From Artemia franciscana (taxonomy: Eukaryota > Arthropoda > Branchiopoda > Anostraca > Artemiidae), in NCBI RefSeq assembly GCF_032884065.1, contig NW_027062691.1, forward strand, positions 248,001 through 312,000: DNA of 64,000 bases, in the 5' to 3' direction. The stretch's first letter is position 1, and each line of letters starts with the position of its first letter. The notes under the pieces are model-generated. The model saw nothing but the letters and a program-made list of their open reading frames with translations, did not search any database and was not told the DNA's origin. Shown in pieces: positions 48,250 through 57,384 of the stretch. A program made the position numbers and the translations under genes.

Positions 48250-48421
48250 AAAGTAAAACAGTTCAAAATAGGGATGATACCTTTTTATTGACAGTGAAAT
48301 GTAAAAATCAGCAGTTTTACTGCTGATGATGAACACTGTATATGCGTTCGAAATATCCAGTTAAATAATTTTATATTTCACTGTCAATAAAAGGTATCAT
48401 CCCTATTTTGAACTGTTTTAA
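48250..48421. repeat. Hairpin with 45-bp arms around a hammerhead-like core
   Basis: Arms 48252-48304 and 48377-48421 are inverse complements (ACAGTTCAAAATAGGGATGA and its inverse, then TTATTGACAGTGAAAT). The 72-bp loop contains CAGCAGTTTTACTGCTG (a small hairpin) running into CTGATGA, then GAAC...GTTC, GAAA and TATCC, the order of a hammerhead catalytic core. Helix III cannot be completed by eye. Confidence 0.6.
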
Positions 48422-49637
48422 TTTTAAACATTTATTAGCTTTGCAACTTCAGTATGCTTTTGTGTTGTTGATTTTATTAGGATAATAAAAATTGGTAAAA
48501 ATGCTAATCGTTTTCAGCAAAGCAATAATGACGCTCTGGTCTTAAGAGGTCTTAGGGGCTTAGTAACCAGCCCTTTTTTGTTTATGATAATTCCTTGTCG
48601 TTTTAAGTTTGACATAATTATTCGTTTTAATTTTTTTCTCCATTTGAGAATTTATCTATTCATCCAAAGTGGTATATTTTGTCTCTATGCTTGACATGAT
48701 TGAAAACTTAAATTTCTGTTCGTTTTCGTTTCATTGTTTCATTTATAGTCATTTCTGTTCGTGTTAATTCTGATTTTTATATTACTTTTTTATTCGATTT
48801 ATGATTTAATTAGTTAAAGAAATTTTCTGAAAAAGAAATTATTTGAGGAAAATTAAAACCTATAACGAGCAGAAATGGAGTCCAATAATAGTTCAAACTT
48901 AAAATCTGGTACGACTCTTAGTTTTCTTTAAAATCTTCACTTCTTGATTACAGATTTTTTTAACTAGGAACAAACGGCCCAATTTAGAACATGGGAAATA
49001 ATTTTCAAGCTTCTACCTGCCCTCCTTCTTCTCTGTTCAGGTTGGTGAATATAATCTAAACTTGGAATACTTTGGTCTTATATTTATTGTGCATGTGGAC
49101 TTTGTTGTGACTACAATTAGTAAAATGGGGGATGGCTTTGAAAAATCCCTCTATTACCGTAATTTTCGACCATAATCTCATTTCTATTCATAGCTGATCA
49201 GTTTTCCAAATTAATAAAAATTTTCTTGTTTGTATTTACCATCTTTTCATAATCCTTGCGCCCTCACTCAGGAATAACTCTACAGGTATATCAAAATTTG
49301 ACTACTTATCATCAGCATCGTTTTTATAAACCCATACAATAGATGGCTGGTAGAGAGGACTGAGATAAATTTACTAATATTTTATCTTTCAGAAGCAAAT
49401 CTTCTTTGGGAGCACGTTTTTGAGGGACAAGTTTCATGGGGATGAATTTTCAAGGGCCGTCGGGGAAAACTTTCCGGTGCAAGCTTTCCTACCCAGGTTA
49501 TCGTCTTCTTGGATATCTTTGAGTCACCCAACAGCTTACAGATTCGTGAACTCAATTAAATGCCACAGGCCTCCTGTTAAAAAATAAATACGGAATATAG
49601 CGGGTGTCGTAAGTAAAGTTGAAACATAAGAAAATAC

Positions 49638-50076
49638 CTTTTACAGTCCTACGGGTTGATCTTCCAAAGCCTCTAGAAAAGAGAGTAAAAGCCAAATAAA
49701 CTGAAATTCCAACGACAGCGAGAGAGTAAGCGGAGGGTTTTTCACTGACACTACCTAATCCGTCCTGTCTCTTAGCTAATGAAAATCCATGCCCATTACC
49801 CTCTAGAAAAAATGGCCTAGCGCTGCTGATCGGCCTCTGCCTTTCACCATGGTAAATATCACTAACTTTGTAGGAGTCTCTATACTTTTCATGTTTAGTG
49901 TACTTTCTCACGTTATGGCCTGGATCAAGTCTTTCTTTAAGAAGTCTTTCAAGATACTTTACGTCGAAGGGGTAGTCATCATCTTCTTCGTCAAATGAAT
50001 CAGAATGTGAAATATCATCATCCTCGTCTAGGGGTACAATGATAATTGGACGGTTGCTATATCTTAGTTTTGGCAT
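49638..50076 (-). CDS. Unknown membrane-anchored protein, first coding exon
   Basis: This exon encodes 146 codons plus one base. ATG 50076 lies just after a possible 5'-UTR splice acceptor (ATTTTTTAG at 50086-50094). Residues 1-15 are MPKLRYSNRPIIIVP. Residues 17-34 are an acidic, Ser-containing patch. Residues 40-80 are charged and probably helical (YLERLLKERLDPGHNVRKY). About residues 116-137 form a hydrophobic segment, AYSLAVVGISVYLAFTLF, followed by the basic stretch RGFGRSTRRTVK. There is no signal peptide, so a single-pass protein with a signal-anchor is likely; the topology is not settled. Donor AAAG|GTATTT ends it in phase with the exon at 40586. Joined coding length is 1890 bases (629 residues plus stop). 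No family recognised. Confidence 0.72.
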
Positions 50077-50094
50077 GATTTTAATCTAAAAAAT

Positions 50095-50799
50095 AAGCAA
50101 GTAAAAATTAAAGAAAAAAAATGAAAAAACTAGGCATGAACTTAATGAATAATATTTAAGTGTGGTATATGGAATAAACACATACTTATTGAAATAGATA
50201 AGATATTATTGTTTATACATACAATAATATAAACAATAGACATTATTGTTGACATATTATTGTTTAGAATACATATTGTTGTTTCAGAAATCAGTTTTCG
50301 TGCTAGTATGCATTAAAATTTGAAATAGTACGCTGATACACTAATGAAGGACTTACATAGTCTGTACCATCAGCAGTATAATAATTGACGATTTTGGATC
50401 AACTAGATCATCCCATAAAATCATTTTGAACATTTTTATCCGGACATTCAGCATGAAAACAAGTCCTTGGACATCAAACTTTGATGTCATTTTATACTTT
50501 TTCACAATGTGAAAAATCAATCCATTAATCATTGTTCATTCCATTAAGCCCTTTTCAGTTGATTTTACAGCATTTTAAGTGAAAATTTCCGACATTTTTA
50601 AAACTTCCAATCACGAGCTTCAATATCAAAACAGGTCTTGTTAAATAAAAATTTTCAATCTAATTTTAAAAAAATTGTTTAATTAAACTCAGTACTTTAT
50701 ATACAATAATGATAAAATGCAATAACTTAATACGATTCTATATTTAGTGGATAGTTCGATATAAATATCTTAATCATTGTTATTTTCTTTCCCTTTTCT
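50095..50799. other. AT-rich spacer between the host exon and the Polinton remnant
   Basis: No gene. At about 50205-50285, ATTATTGTTTA words recur on both strands, giving a partly self-complementary run. The left boundary of the Polinton should be in this spacer, but I could not identify a terminal inverted repeat. Confidence 0.4.
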
Positions 50800-51063
50800 T
50801 TAAATAGCCTTTAAAATCATGACTTTATCCAATTTTTTAAATTTCTCTTCAAGATGAGCTGCTTTAGAATCAAAACGCTTAGGTGCAAATAGATAAACCA
50901 TTTCACCTTTAAAATCAATAGTGATAACGATTTTCTTTCCATATTTAGTTGTAGTATATTTTATTACTTTAATTGTATATTCCATTCCAATGACTAACTC
51001 TTCTTTCCTAATAGTTCGGTTATAATTATTTTCAATTTTAATTTCGCTTAAAAGTTTCTCCAT
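50800..51063 (-). CDS. Small Polinton-associated protein, intact frame, function unknown
   Basis: 87 codons, uninterrupted, from ATG 51063 to TAA. The protein is basic and predicted rich in beta strands: EYTIKVIKYTTTKYGKKIVI, then TIDFKGEMVYLFAPKRF, then a helical, charged end. The layout (short strands, a KYGK turn, a long strand, an LFAPKRF strand) suggests a small nucleic-acid-binding fold such as an OB-like barrel. That is an inference from pattern only. It sits at the left side of the Polinton remnant, on the same strand as the polymerase and ATPase. It is one of the few frames in the element without a break. Confidence 0.5.
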   Translation of the reverse strand: MEKLLSEIKIENNYNRTIRKEELVIGMEYTIKVIKYTTTKYGKKIVITIDFKGEMVYLFAPKRFDSKAAHLEEKFKKLDKVMILKAI

Positions 51064-51645
51064 GTATTAACTGATTCAACCAAGTTTCTGAATCGGAAAT
51101 GATTTTTAATTTCTTTACCTTTTTTAAAAATAAAATTTGGCTTTCTTCCCAAGAATCTTTCACATGGTGAAATGGTGTCTGGGACAAAATCAAGTTTCAG
51201 AAATCAAGCTTCTGAAACAAGTTTCAAAGTCTCACGTCTCACTTGTCTAATAGAGCTGTATTACAGAAGCTAGTTTCCCATTTGAAAAGAACTTTCAGCT
51301 GTTGAAATCAAACCTTTGAGTAATGACCCGTTATTTGGTTAGATGGTGCTCATAGCCTTAGCATTCTAGTAAAAGATGGTTTGTATTTTAAAGTTTTGGA
51401 GAATACAGTGCGGAAGGCATGGAGGGTTTTATTTTGGTTAAACTCAACAGACTTTTCGTATTATTTTTAACCATTTAATTATATCTGTTTCAAATATTTT
51501 TACGAGTAAAAAACTGTAATGTTTTCCATAATTCATTTTCGCGTTAATTATTTATTCATTGTCAATTCACCCGATTTATGCATACCAAGTAATTTAAAGA
51601 GAGTTGAATAAGCAGTTTTATACTCAGGTTTTCATCCTGCTATTC
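51064..51645. other. Polinton remnant interior, no readable gene
   Basis: AT-rich. A short minus-strand frame just upstream of 51063 (to about 51180) reads KDSWEESQILFLKKV and then stops. It may be decayed coding sequence. A TTTCAGAAATCAAGCTTCTG-type self-complementary run lies at 51195-51235. Confidence 0.35.
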
Positions 51646-51834
51646 TTACATTTTTTCAAGTATTTCAATCAGAAAAGTCCCAAGACTTAAAGAAGCAAGG
51701 GGTAATACAGCAAAAGCAGATAAACTTGAAGCACTAAATATAAAGTTAGATACTAAGAAAGCATTAGTAACATTTCCATAATATTTAAATCTTCTAAGAT
51801 AAACAAATAATCCCATTTCTAGTTCTTCTTTCAT
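51646..51834 (-). CDS. Small hydrophobic Polinton-associated protein
   Basis: 62 codons: a charged N-terminus (MKEELEMGLFVYLRRFKYYG) followed by about 35 largely hydrophobic residues (FLVSNFIFSASSLSAFAVLP, then LASLSLGTFLIEI). This is long enough for one long or two short membrane segments. Small membrane proteins of unknown role are common accessory genes of Polinton-type elements, but I recognise no specific family. A frame truncated at either end by decay is possible. Confidence 0.4.
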   Translation of the reverse strand: MKEELEMGLFVYLRRFKYYGNVTNAFLVSNFIFSASSLSAFAVLPLASLSLGTFLIEILEKM

Positions 51835-52199
51835 TTATATTTGAAAATAAACTTAAATCTTCTTTTTATATAGTCAAAACACAAATGACCACAATTTACA
51901 TGGTTAAAATTTTGGACTTGAGTGAACGATAGTCAATTTGTTTATTTGAAGTCTTTAAGCAGTTGACAATTACATTTCCACGTTGGATTCCAAAAGAATC
52001 ATAAAATTTCTACAAATGAGTGCATGAGATCATTGAAATAACAAGTCCAACACGTGCCAGGTGATCCCATTCAGTCATAAGTGATTAAACCGCATTTTTT
52101 TTTCTTTATTTTACTTAGTAAATTATCTCGCGAAAAAAAACAACTCGAAAATAATGAATGTTACCTAATTGATTCAATATGTCAATATTTGTCAGCTGT

Positions 52200-52957
52200 T
52201 TCATGTGATTTTTAACATTCTGGTTCTTCCAAGTTGCTTAGGTACTTCATCTACTGCTACTTCTGTTTTTTGGGGTCTTCCAAGCCTTTTAAGAGCTTCA
52301 AAAACCATTCCAGATCCAACAATTTTATCTGTACTGGGTAATTTTAAACCTTGACCTTTCGGTAAAGACCCCAGTAATGCTAAACCTTCATCTTTAGCGT
52401 TTGAAGAGTCAATAATTTCATCGAAAATTTTCTTTCCAGTATATCTATCCAATTTTTCTTGCTCAATTTGTTCAATTTACTTTCTTTAAGCAATATTTTA
52501 ACAGGATGTTTACCGACAATAATATTTTCTATTTGAATTCGGCAATTTTCTTTTCTTAAAACACCTGTTTAGTTTTACTTTTCGAAGAGGAGATATTAAT
52601 CATGAATAATTTTGAAGTAGTTGTTTGTAGGATAAATCAATATCACCTCATTTATTTTCATTTTTATATTTTTCAATCTTATCCACCTGTCTTTTCTGAA
52701 GTAATAGTTTAATATGTTTTTGTTAATTCAATTTTGTATGCGTTACTTGAACTGTACATTTTTGTTTTGCATCAAAACACGTTTTAATTTTTGTTTTTTG
52801 AACTTCTGATAAATAAATATTTGTATAAATAAAATTCAAAGGTAATGATTTTCGTAATGCCCTTTCAAAAAACTTCATAGGCTTGATTTTCACTTCACCA
52901 TTCCTGTAATTCTCTTTTAAAGTTTTCATCGGGACTTTTTCTAAGTATATTTATTAT
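52200..52957 (-). pseudogene. Polinton gene of unknown function, C-terminal part (split by a transposon)
   Basis: Downward on the minus strand the first block (52929-52723) carries KENYRNGEVKIKPMKFFERA and CFDAKQKCTVQVTH. Then come short frames with frameshifts around 52720-52450. The last block (52452-52201) has DRYTGKKIFDEIIDSSNAKD, GLALLGSLPKGQGLKLPST and a basic end with KQLGRTRMLKIT. Codon use and AT content match the rest of the Polinton. The N-terminal part lies at 55523-55660, on the other side of an inserted DNA transposon. Gene family not recognised. Confidence 0.55.
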
Positions 52958-55514
52958 CAGGGGCGAATCTAGAGAAAAAAATTGGGGGGATACTGGACCA
53001 GGGGCGCCAATATGATTCGAGCGTAATGATAGGGGGGGGGGGGTAGATAACGCTTTGGTCAGACCAGTTTTTTTGGGTGAATTTGGTTTGTGCTAATATA
53101 AAATGACAAAGAAACCTCTTTGGAAGCCAGTAATATTTTCCTATATCAGTAAAATTCGTATTAACAACAGACGTGAGTAGATTCTTTGATGAATAAATTA
53201 CTATGGTTTCATTGAGTCTTTTTGAATGAGTAGACCAGACTAATTTTTTTTCTTTGGAATTGGATAAAAGAATTAATTAATGGGGAAAATAAAATTTATT
53301 ATCATTGCCAAAGGATTTTCGACAACCTGAAATTTTTGACTCTTTGACAACCAGGAGACACTTACATTCTTTTATTTATTTAAATTGTAAGAGCAGAAGT
53401 AGTAATAGTAACCAAGAAAATTTCAAATTAAATCTCCCTGTCTTTCTTGATACATTGCTGAAAGTCTTATTGGCACCCATACTTACAGTACCTTTTGATA
53501 TGGTCATTATCTATTTATCCCCCATAATATCGGGGTAATAATAAACAAAAATGGGGGTAACATCGGGGTAGTCAATGACAAAAGGGAGGGAGACAAGGGC
53601 AATAAAAAAGTTCAATAGTCTTCCAAGTTGTCTTGCAGGAACGATAGAGCTTGAGATAATTGATACTTGTGAATCAGCCAGCCCACGTCGACCTTATCGA
53701 TCTGGGTAATTTTTAACTTTCACATTATGTTTGGATAACAAAGACGACATTCCACTAGGATTTTGTGCTAGGAAGATAGTATTCTAGCCTGCATCTTACT
53801 ACAGTCAGGCAGCTGAATAAGATAGGGCAAGTGAATTAGCTCTCCCAAATCCTACTTGGCAAACTCAAATGTTTAAAACATTTCCCAAAGCCCTTCATAT
53901 TGTGTCTTTCCTCCCGTGACCCATCCTTGTTGTACCCCTATTCGTACCCTAAATCGATGGGCTCTTAAGAAAGAGAATAAAAAAATCTGCCAAAAAATAA
54001 AAAAAGAACACACGAGTGTCACCCGAAAACAAATGGTCACAGCCCCTCCCCCCGACCCCATGGATCTGTTCCTGGCCTAAATTCCTTTTAACTCTTTCAT
54101 TCATCTAATTTCAACCCAATTAGCTATATAGTTAAAGTAAATAGATAGACAAATTTATCACATGAAAGTCCTATTGGGCCATTCGCTGTTTAATTAGTCA
54201 CAAAACTAAAATTAAGAAATTTTTTGTGTGAGGAGTAGACAGGGGGCACTCAAAAAATTACTCCTTAACATAAATTAATGTTGCAAGTTGCCTTGTCATA
54301 TCCCCATCATTGAAGCCCAGACACCATACCCTAAGACGACAGGCTCACAAGAAATAGAATAAAACAAATCTGCCAAAAAAAAAGAAAAAAAGACAACACA
54401 TTCTGAAGATGAAGATCTAGCAAGCCAGTTAAATTATATGATTAATTCTTCATGAAAACGGGATTTATCTTATAATTTTATGACAAAATGATTCGTAAAC
54501 TGATCATGCGAGCGGTTTCATGTCTGAATCTCTAACCAATCAAGAGCAAAATCTTGGGTAAAGGGGCTGCTAAACCAAGGGCACCAATGTGACTCTAGGT
54601 GGACACTAAATTAAAAAGTTTATTTAGAAAAAGATTAAACAAACAAAAGAAAAAGGACGGAATAAGTGTACCAGAAGCGTCTTAGGAGGAGGGTCGCCCC
54701 CTCCGAGCTTATGTATCTGTTTCTGGCCTAAAATTGCTTTTAATTCTTTCATTCATCTAATCTCAACCAAAATAGATATACAGTAAAAATAAATAGATAG
54801 ATAGATTTATTCACACGAAATCCCTATTGGTCCGTTCGCTATTTGAGTAGTGACAAAACTAAAATTAAGGATTTCTTGAGGGTGGAGGGGGTTTATTATT
54901 AGTCAGAACCTACCTTTCGATTTACGGGTATTATTGGATATTTTACCAAAATATCAGGAAATATCCTTAGATCCCCTTGCAAATTCAGCCATAAGTCTTC
55001 GTTTTTTATCCATTCTATGCTCTTGGCCAGATTTATTATTTTTATCCGTTTTGAACTTTTAGCTACTAGGCTAATTTTCAATATGTCATTGTGAATAGAC
55101 AAATAGCTGTAACTGTGTTACCACGATTATGAAACCTGTTGAAGACACCAGTTTCATCTTCAACAGGTGTTTCTATTTTCGTGAAAATAGACATATGGGG
55201 AAAATAAGGATAATAAGGGGAAAGTTCTATGTTCGTAAATAAATCTCTGCAGCAATCAAAGATTTTTTGCAGATATATACTGAGCCGGCTGAAGAAAAAA
55301 TTTTTTGTTCGTTTTAAGTTTCAACTTTAATCTTTACATTCATAGGAAAACTTTGCTTTTGTTGTTTAGTGGGTAAATCACCTATAAATAATTGATCAAA
55401 TTGGCAAGTATACTTAAAAAAGGAATGAAAAAGGAAATAAAGAACGGAATACGAATAAGAGTGCCAGAAAAATATCGGGGGCCTAAGGACCCCCGCCCCC
55501 CTGGGTCCACCCCT
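52958..55514. mobile_element. DNA transposon inserted in the Polinton, with 8-bp target duplication
   Basis: The left end is CAGGGGCGAATCTAG and the right end, inverted, is AGGGGTGGACCCAG. Flanks are TTTATTAT on both sides (52950-52957 and 55515-55522), the duplication length of hAT elements. Inside are G-runs (53032-53043) and a long direct repeat (about 53880-54260 and 54310-54890, sharing TCTTTCATTCATCTAAT and CACAAAACTAAAATTAAG). No transposase is readable, so it is non-autonomous or decayed. The terminal base differs between the ends (C against none visible), so the exact right boundary could be off by one. Confidence 0.6.
53880..54890. repeat. Direct repeat inside the inserted transposon
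   Basis: Two diverged units share, in order, GAATAAAA-AAATCTGCCAAAAAA-type sequence, CTGGCCTAAA, TCTTTCATTCATCTAAT, GTAAATAGATAGA and CACAAAACTAAAATTAAG. Confidence 0.6.
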
Positions 55515-55522
55515 TTTATTAT

Positions 55523-55660
55523 AACATGTTCAAAATTGTCTAAACGTTCAGATAATTGCATAAGGCCCTTCGAGTATATTCATAAATTAAAGCATTAACT
55601 GCATATGCACCATTTCTTGGGATTGCAACGTTTCCAATTCTTATTTTTTGCATTAACATC
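55523..55660 (-). pseudogene. Polinton gene of unknown function, N-terminal part
   Basis: The minus strand reads MQKIRIGNVAIPRNGAYAVN and then ALIYEYTRRALCNYLNV before a stop. It abuts the transposon at 55514. The rest of the gene resumes at 52957 after the target duplication. The join is inferred from strand, spacing and the duplication, not from a known homologue. Confidence 0.45.
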
Positions 55661-55675
55661 TTTTTTTATTACTTT

Positions 55676-55996
55676 TTAGGTGTTTAGTACTAATGGTCCC
55701 GTGTCATGAATTATAGTCAATGTATTGTGAGGTGATTGATAAATTTTAGTTAATATATTAATAACCTCACTTGAATAAGGATTTGTGAGAATTTGTTGGT
55801 TAACAACTTCACTCTTGAAATCGTTTAAAGTAATTTTAATATTTTGTAAAGTAATAGCATTAGTGTCTGATTTTGTATCACCTAAACTAATCAAGCAGTT
55901 ACACTGTAAACCATGATTACCATCATTATCTAGTAATCTGCTTTCGTTGCTTATATACTTCTGATTTTTACTTCCTAAGCTTCCAAACTTAATCAT
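55676..55996 (-). CDS. Polinton-associated protein of unknown function, 106 residues
   Basis: This is an intact frame starting MIKFGSLGSKNQKYISNESR. It contains NHGLQCNCLISLGDTKSD, a strand-like IKITLNDFKSEVVNQQ and the end THDTGPLVLNT-like (IIHDTGPLVLNT). It lies directly downstream of the duplicated ATPase segments on the same strand. I do not recognise the family. The intact frame in a badly decayed element suggests either a small target size or a truncated end. Confidence 0.45.
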   Translation of the reverse strand: MIKFGSLGSKNQKYISNESRLLDNDGNHGLQCNCLISLGDTKSDTNAITLQNIKITLNDFKSEVVNQQILTNPYSSEVINILTKIYQSPHNTLTIIHDTGPLVLNT

Positions 55997-56129
55997 TTAA
56001 TATACACATATTTTATTAAGCGAATATATAAGTTGTTTTTGTACTTAAGGAATTCATCATTTGTTTTCAAATCAATTAGTAAAAACCCATTATTCTTTGC
56101 TGCTTGAGTAAAATAGTTGATAAATATTG

Positions 56130-56692
56130 CTTTTTCAAGTTAGATGCACGGTTTTGTCTGATTCTATCAATTTCTATTGGATCATAACCCTTGAAAATGC
56201 AGAACAGTTACAGTTTAATCGTGTAATTTTAGGTCTGAGAAATATAGATTACTGATGTATTTCGTTTTCTACCTCTCACAAATAAATTTTCAATTTTTTC
56301 TGATCTTTTTCTGCAACAAAATTGCCAAAGATAACTAAATTTTGACATTTGGGATCTAGGTCATCTACATCAATGATATCACTTTTATAATTGCTTACAA
56401 GCAAAAACATTTTGTCAGTATTTTCTTCCAAGACATGCATGTTAAGCGTTAAATCTTTATATTTGTCTTCTTCATGGTCTTTAGCATACAGATAATTTTT
56501 TGAAAGTATAAGTAATCATAAATCAAGTCCAAGAGTAAACTGGTTTTACTACATCCAGAGTTTCAACAAATCAATAGCCAAAAAAGCCACTGAGATGCTA
56601 GTAGATGTTTAGCTTTTAAACGATCTTTACTTCTTTCCACATTCACATACTTTAACAAATACTTTTCAATTCGTTTACTTGGTAAAAATGTT
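56130..56692 (-). pseudogene. Polinton packaging ATPase (FtsK/HerA type), copy A, broken
   Basis: Polinton packaging ATPases drive genome packaging. On the minus strand one frame has WLFWLLI, then CSKTSLLLDLIYDYLYFQK, a decayed Walker A region with its following helix (about 56590-56520). Another frame has NYLYAKDHEEDKYKDLTLNM, then DVDDLDPKCQNLVIFGNF (the Walker B-like strand, about 56370-56320) and further on RVMIQ. There are stops and frameshifts throughout. This copy extends further toward the C-terminus than copy B. Confidence 0.7.
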
Positions 56693-56759
56693 TGTTAAGT
56701 AAAATTCAACTATGAAGCTTATAGCTTTGAAGCTTATGCTTATACAGCTTATAAATTTA

Positions 56760-57215
56760 GGTGTAACAAAATAGCCTTGAAAATCATAGATTAATAATGT
56801 ATTTCAATTTTCTACCTCTCACGAATAAATCTTATCAATTTTTTGTGATCTTTTTTGTTATAAAATTATCAACGATAAATATATTTTGACGCTTGGGATC
56901 TAGGTCAGAATGATATTGCTTTTATCATTAACCGCAACCAAAAGATCCCTGTCAGTCTTTTCTTTTAAGACATTGATGTTAAGCTTTCAATCTTTATATT
57001 TATATTCTTCAAGATCTTTTGAAGAGAGATAAACTTTTTGCAAGCATAAGTAATCATAAATCAACTTCAAGAGCAAATGGGTATTACCATATCCACAGTT
57101 TCCACTAGTCAACAGTTGAAAAGGCCATTGAGGTGCTAAGGAATGTTTATTTTTAAAAAGATCTTTATTTTTCCCACATTCATATGCTGTAATAGTTGCT
57201 TTTTTATCCATTTAC
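56760..57215 (-). pseudogene. Polinton packaging ATPase, copy B (tandem duplicate), broken
   Basis: The frame 57211-56987 starts MDKKATITAYECGKNKDLFK. It continues with WPFQLLTSGNCGYGNTHLLL, in which the Walker A lysine of GxxGxGKT is replaced by Asn, then KLIYDYLCLQKVYLSSKDLE. It then breaks, and a later frame carries DLDPKRQNIFIVDNFITKK (Walker B-like) and LFVRGRKLKYIINL. Both copies share the 5' flank TATGAAGCTTATAGCTTTGA, so about 535 bp were duplicated in tandem. The Lys-to-Asn change alone should abolish ATP hydrolysis. Confidence 0.75.
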
Positions 57216-57384
57216 TTGGTAAAAATTTTTGTTCAGTAGAATTCTACTATGAAGCCTATAGCTTTGAAACTTATAGCTTTGAAGCTTGTGGCTTAAGTTT
57301 AATTATGAAGGTTAACTTTAACACTTAACTAGCTTAGATATAATACCGTAATTAGCTTAATTATACTTTAACCAGCTTATAGAT

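Larger units (their letters stand above)
40587..49637 (-). other. 9.05-kb intron of the unknown gene, filled with repeats
   Basis: Donor AAAG|GTATTTT (49637) and acceptor TTTCAG (40587) on the minus strand define it. It contains an R1 copy, a ~210-bp satellite, trinucleotide-rich DNA and further repeats listed separately. The parts at 40601-41395, 46151-47130 and 48425-49630 hold nothing else I can name. Additional small exons inside cannot be ruled out. Confidence 0.6.
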
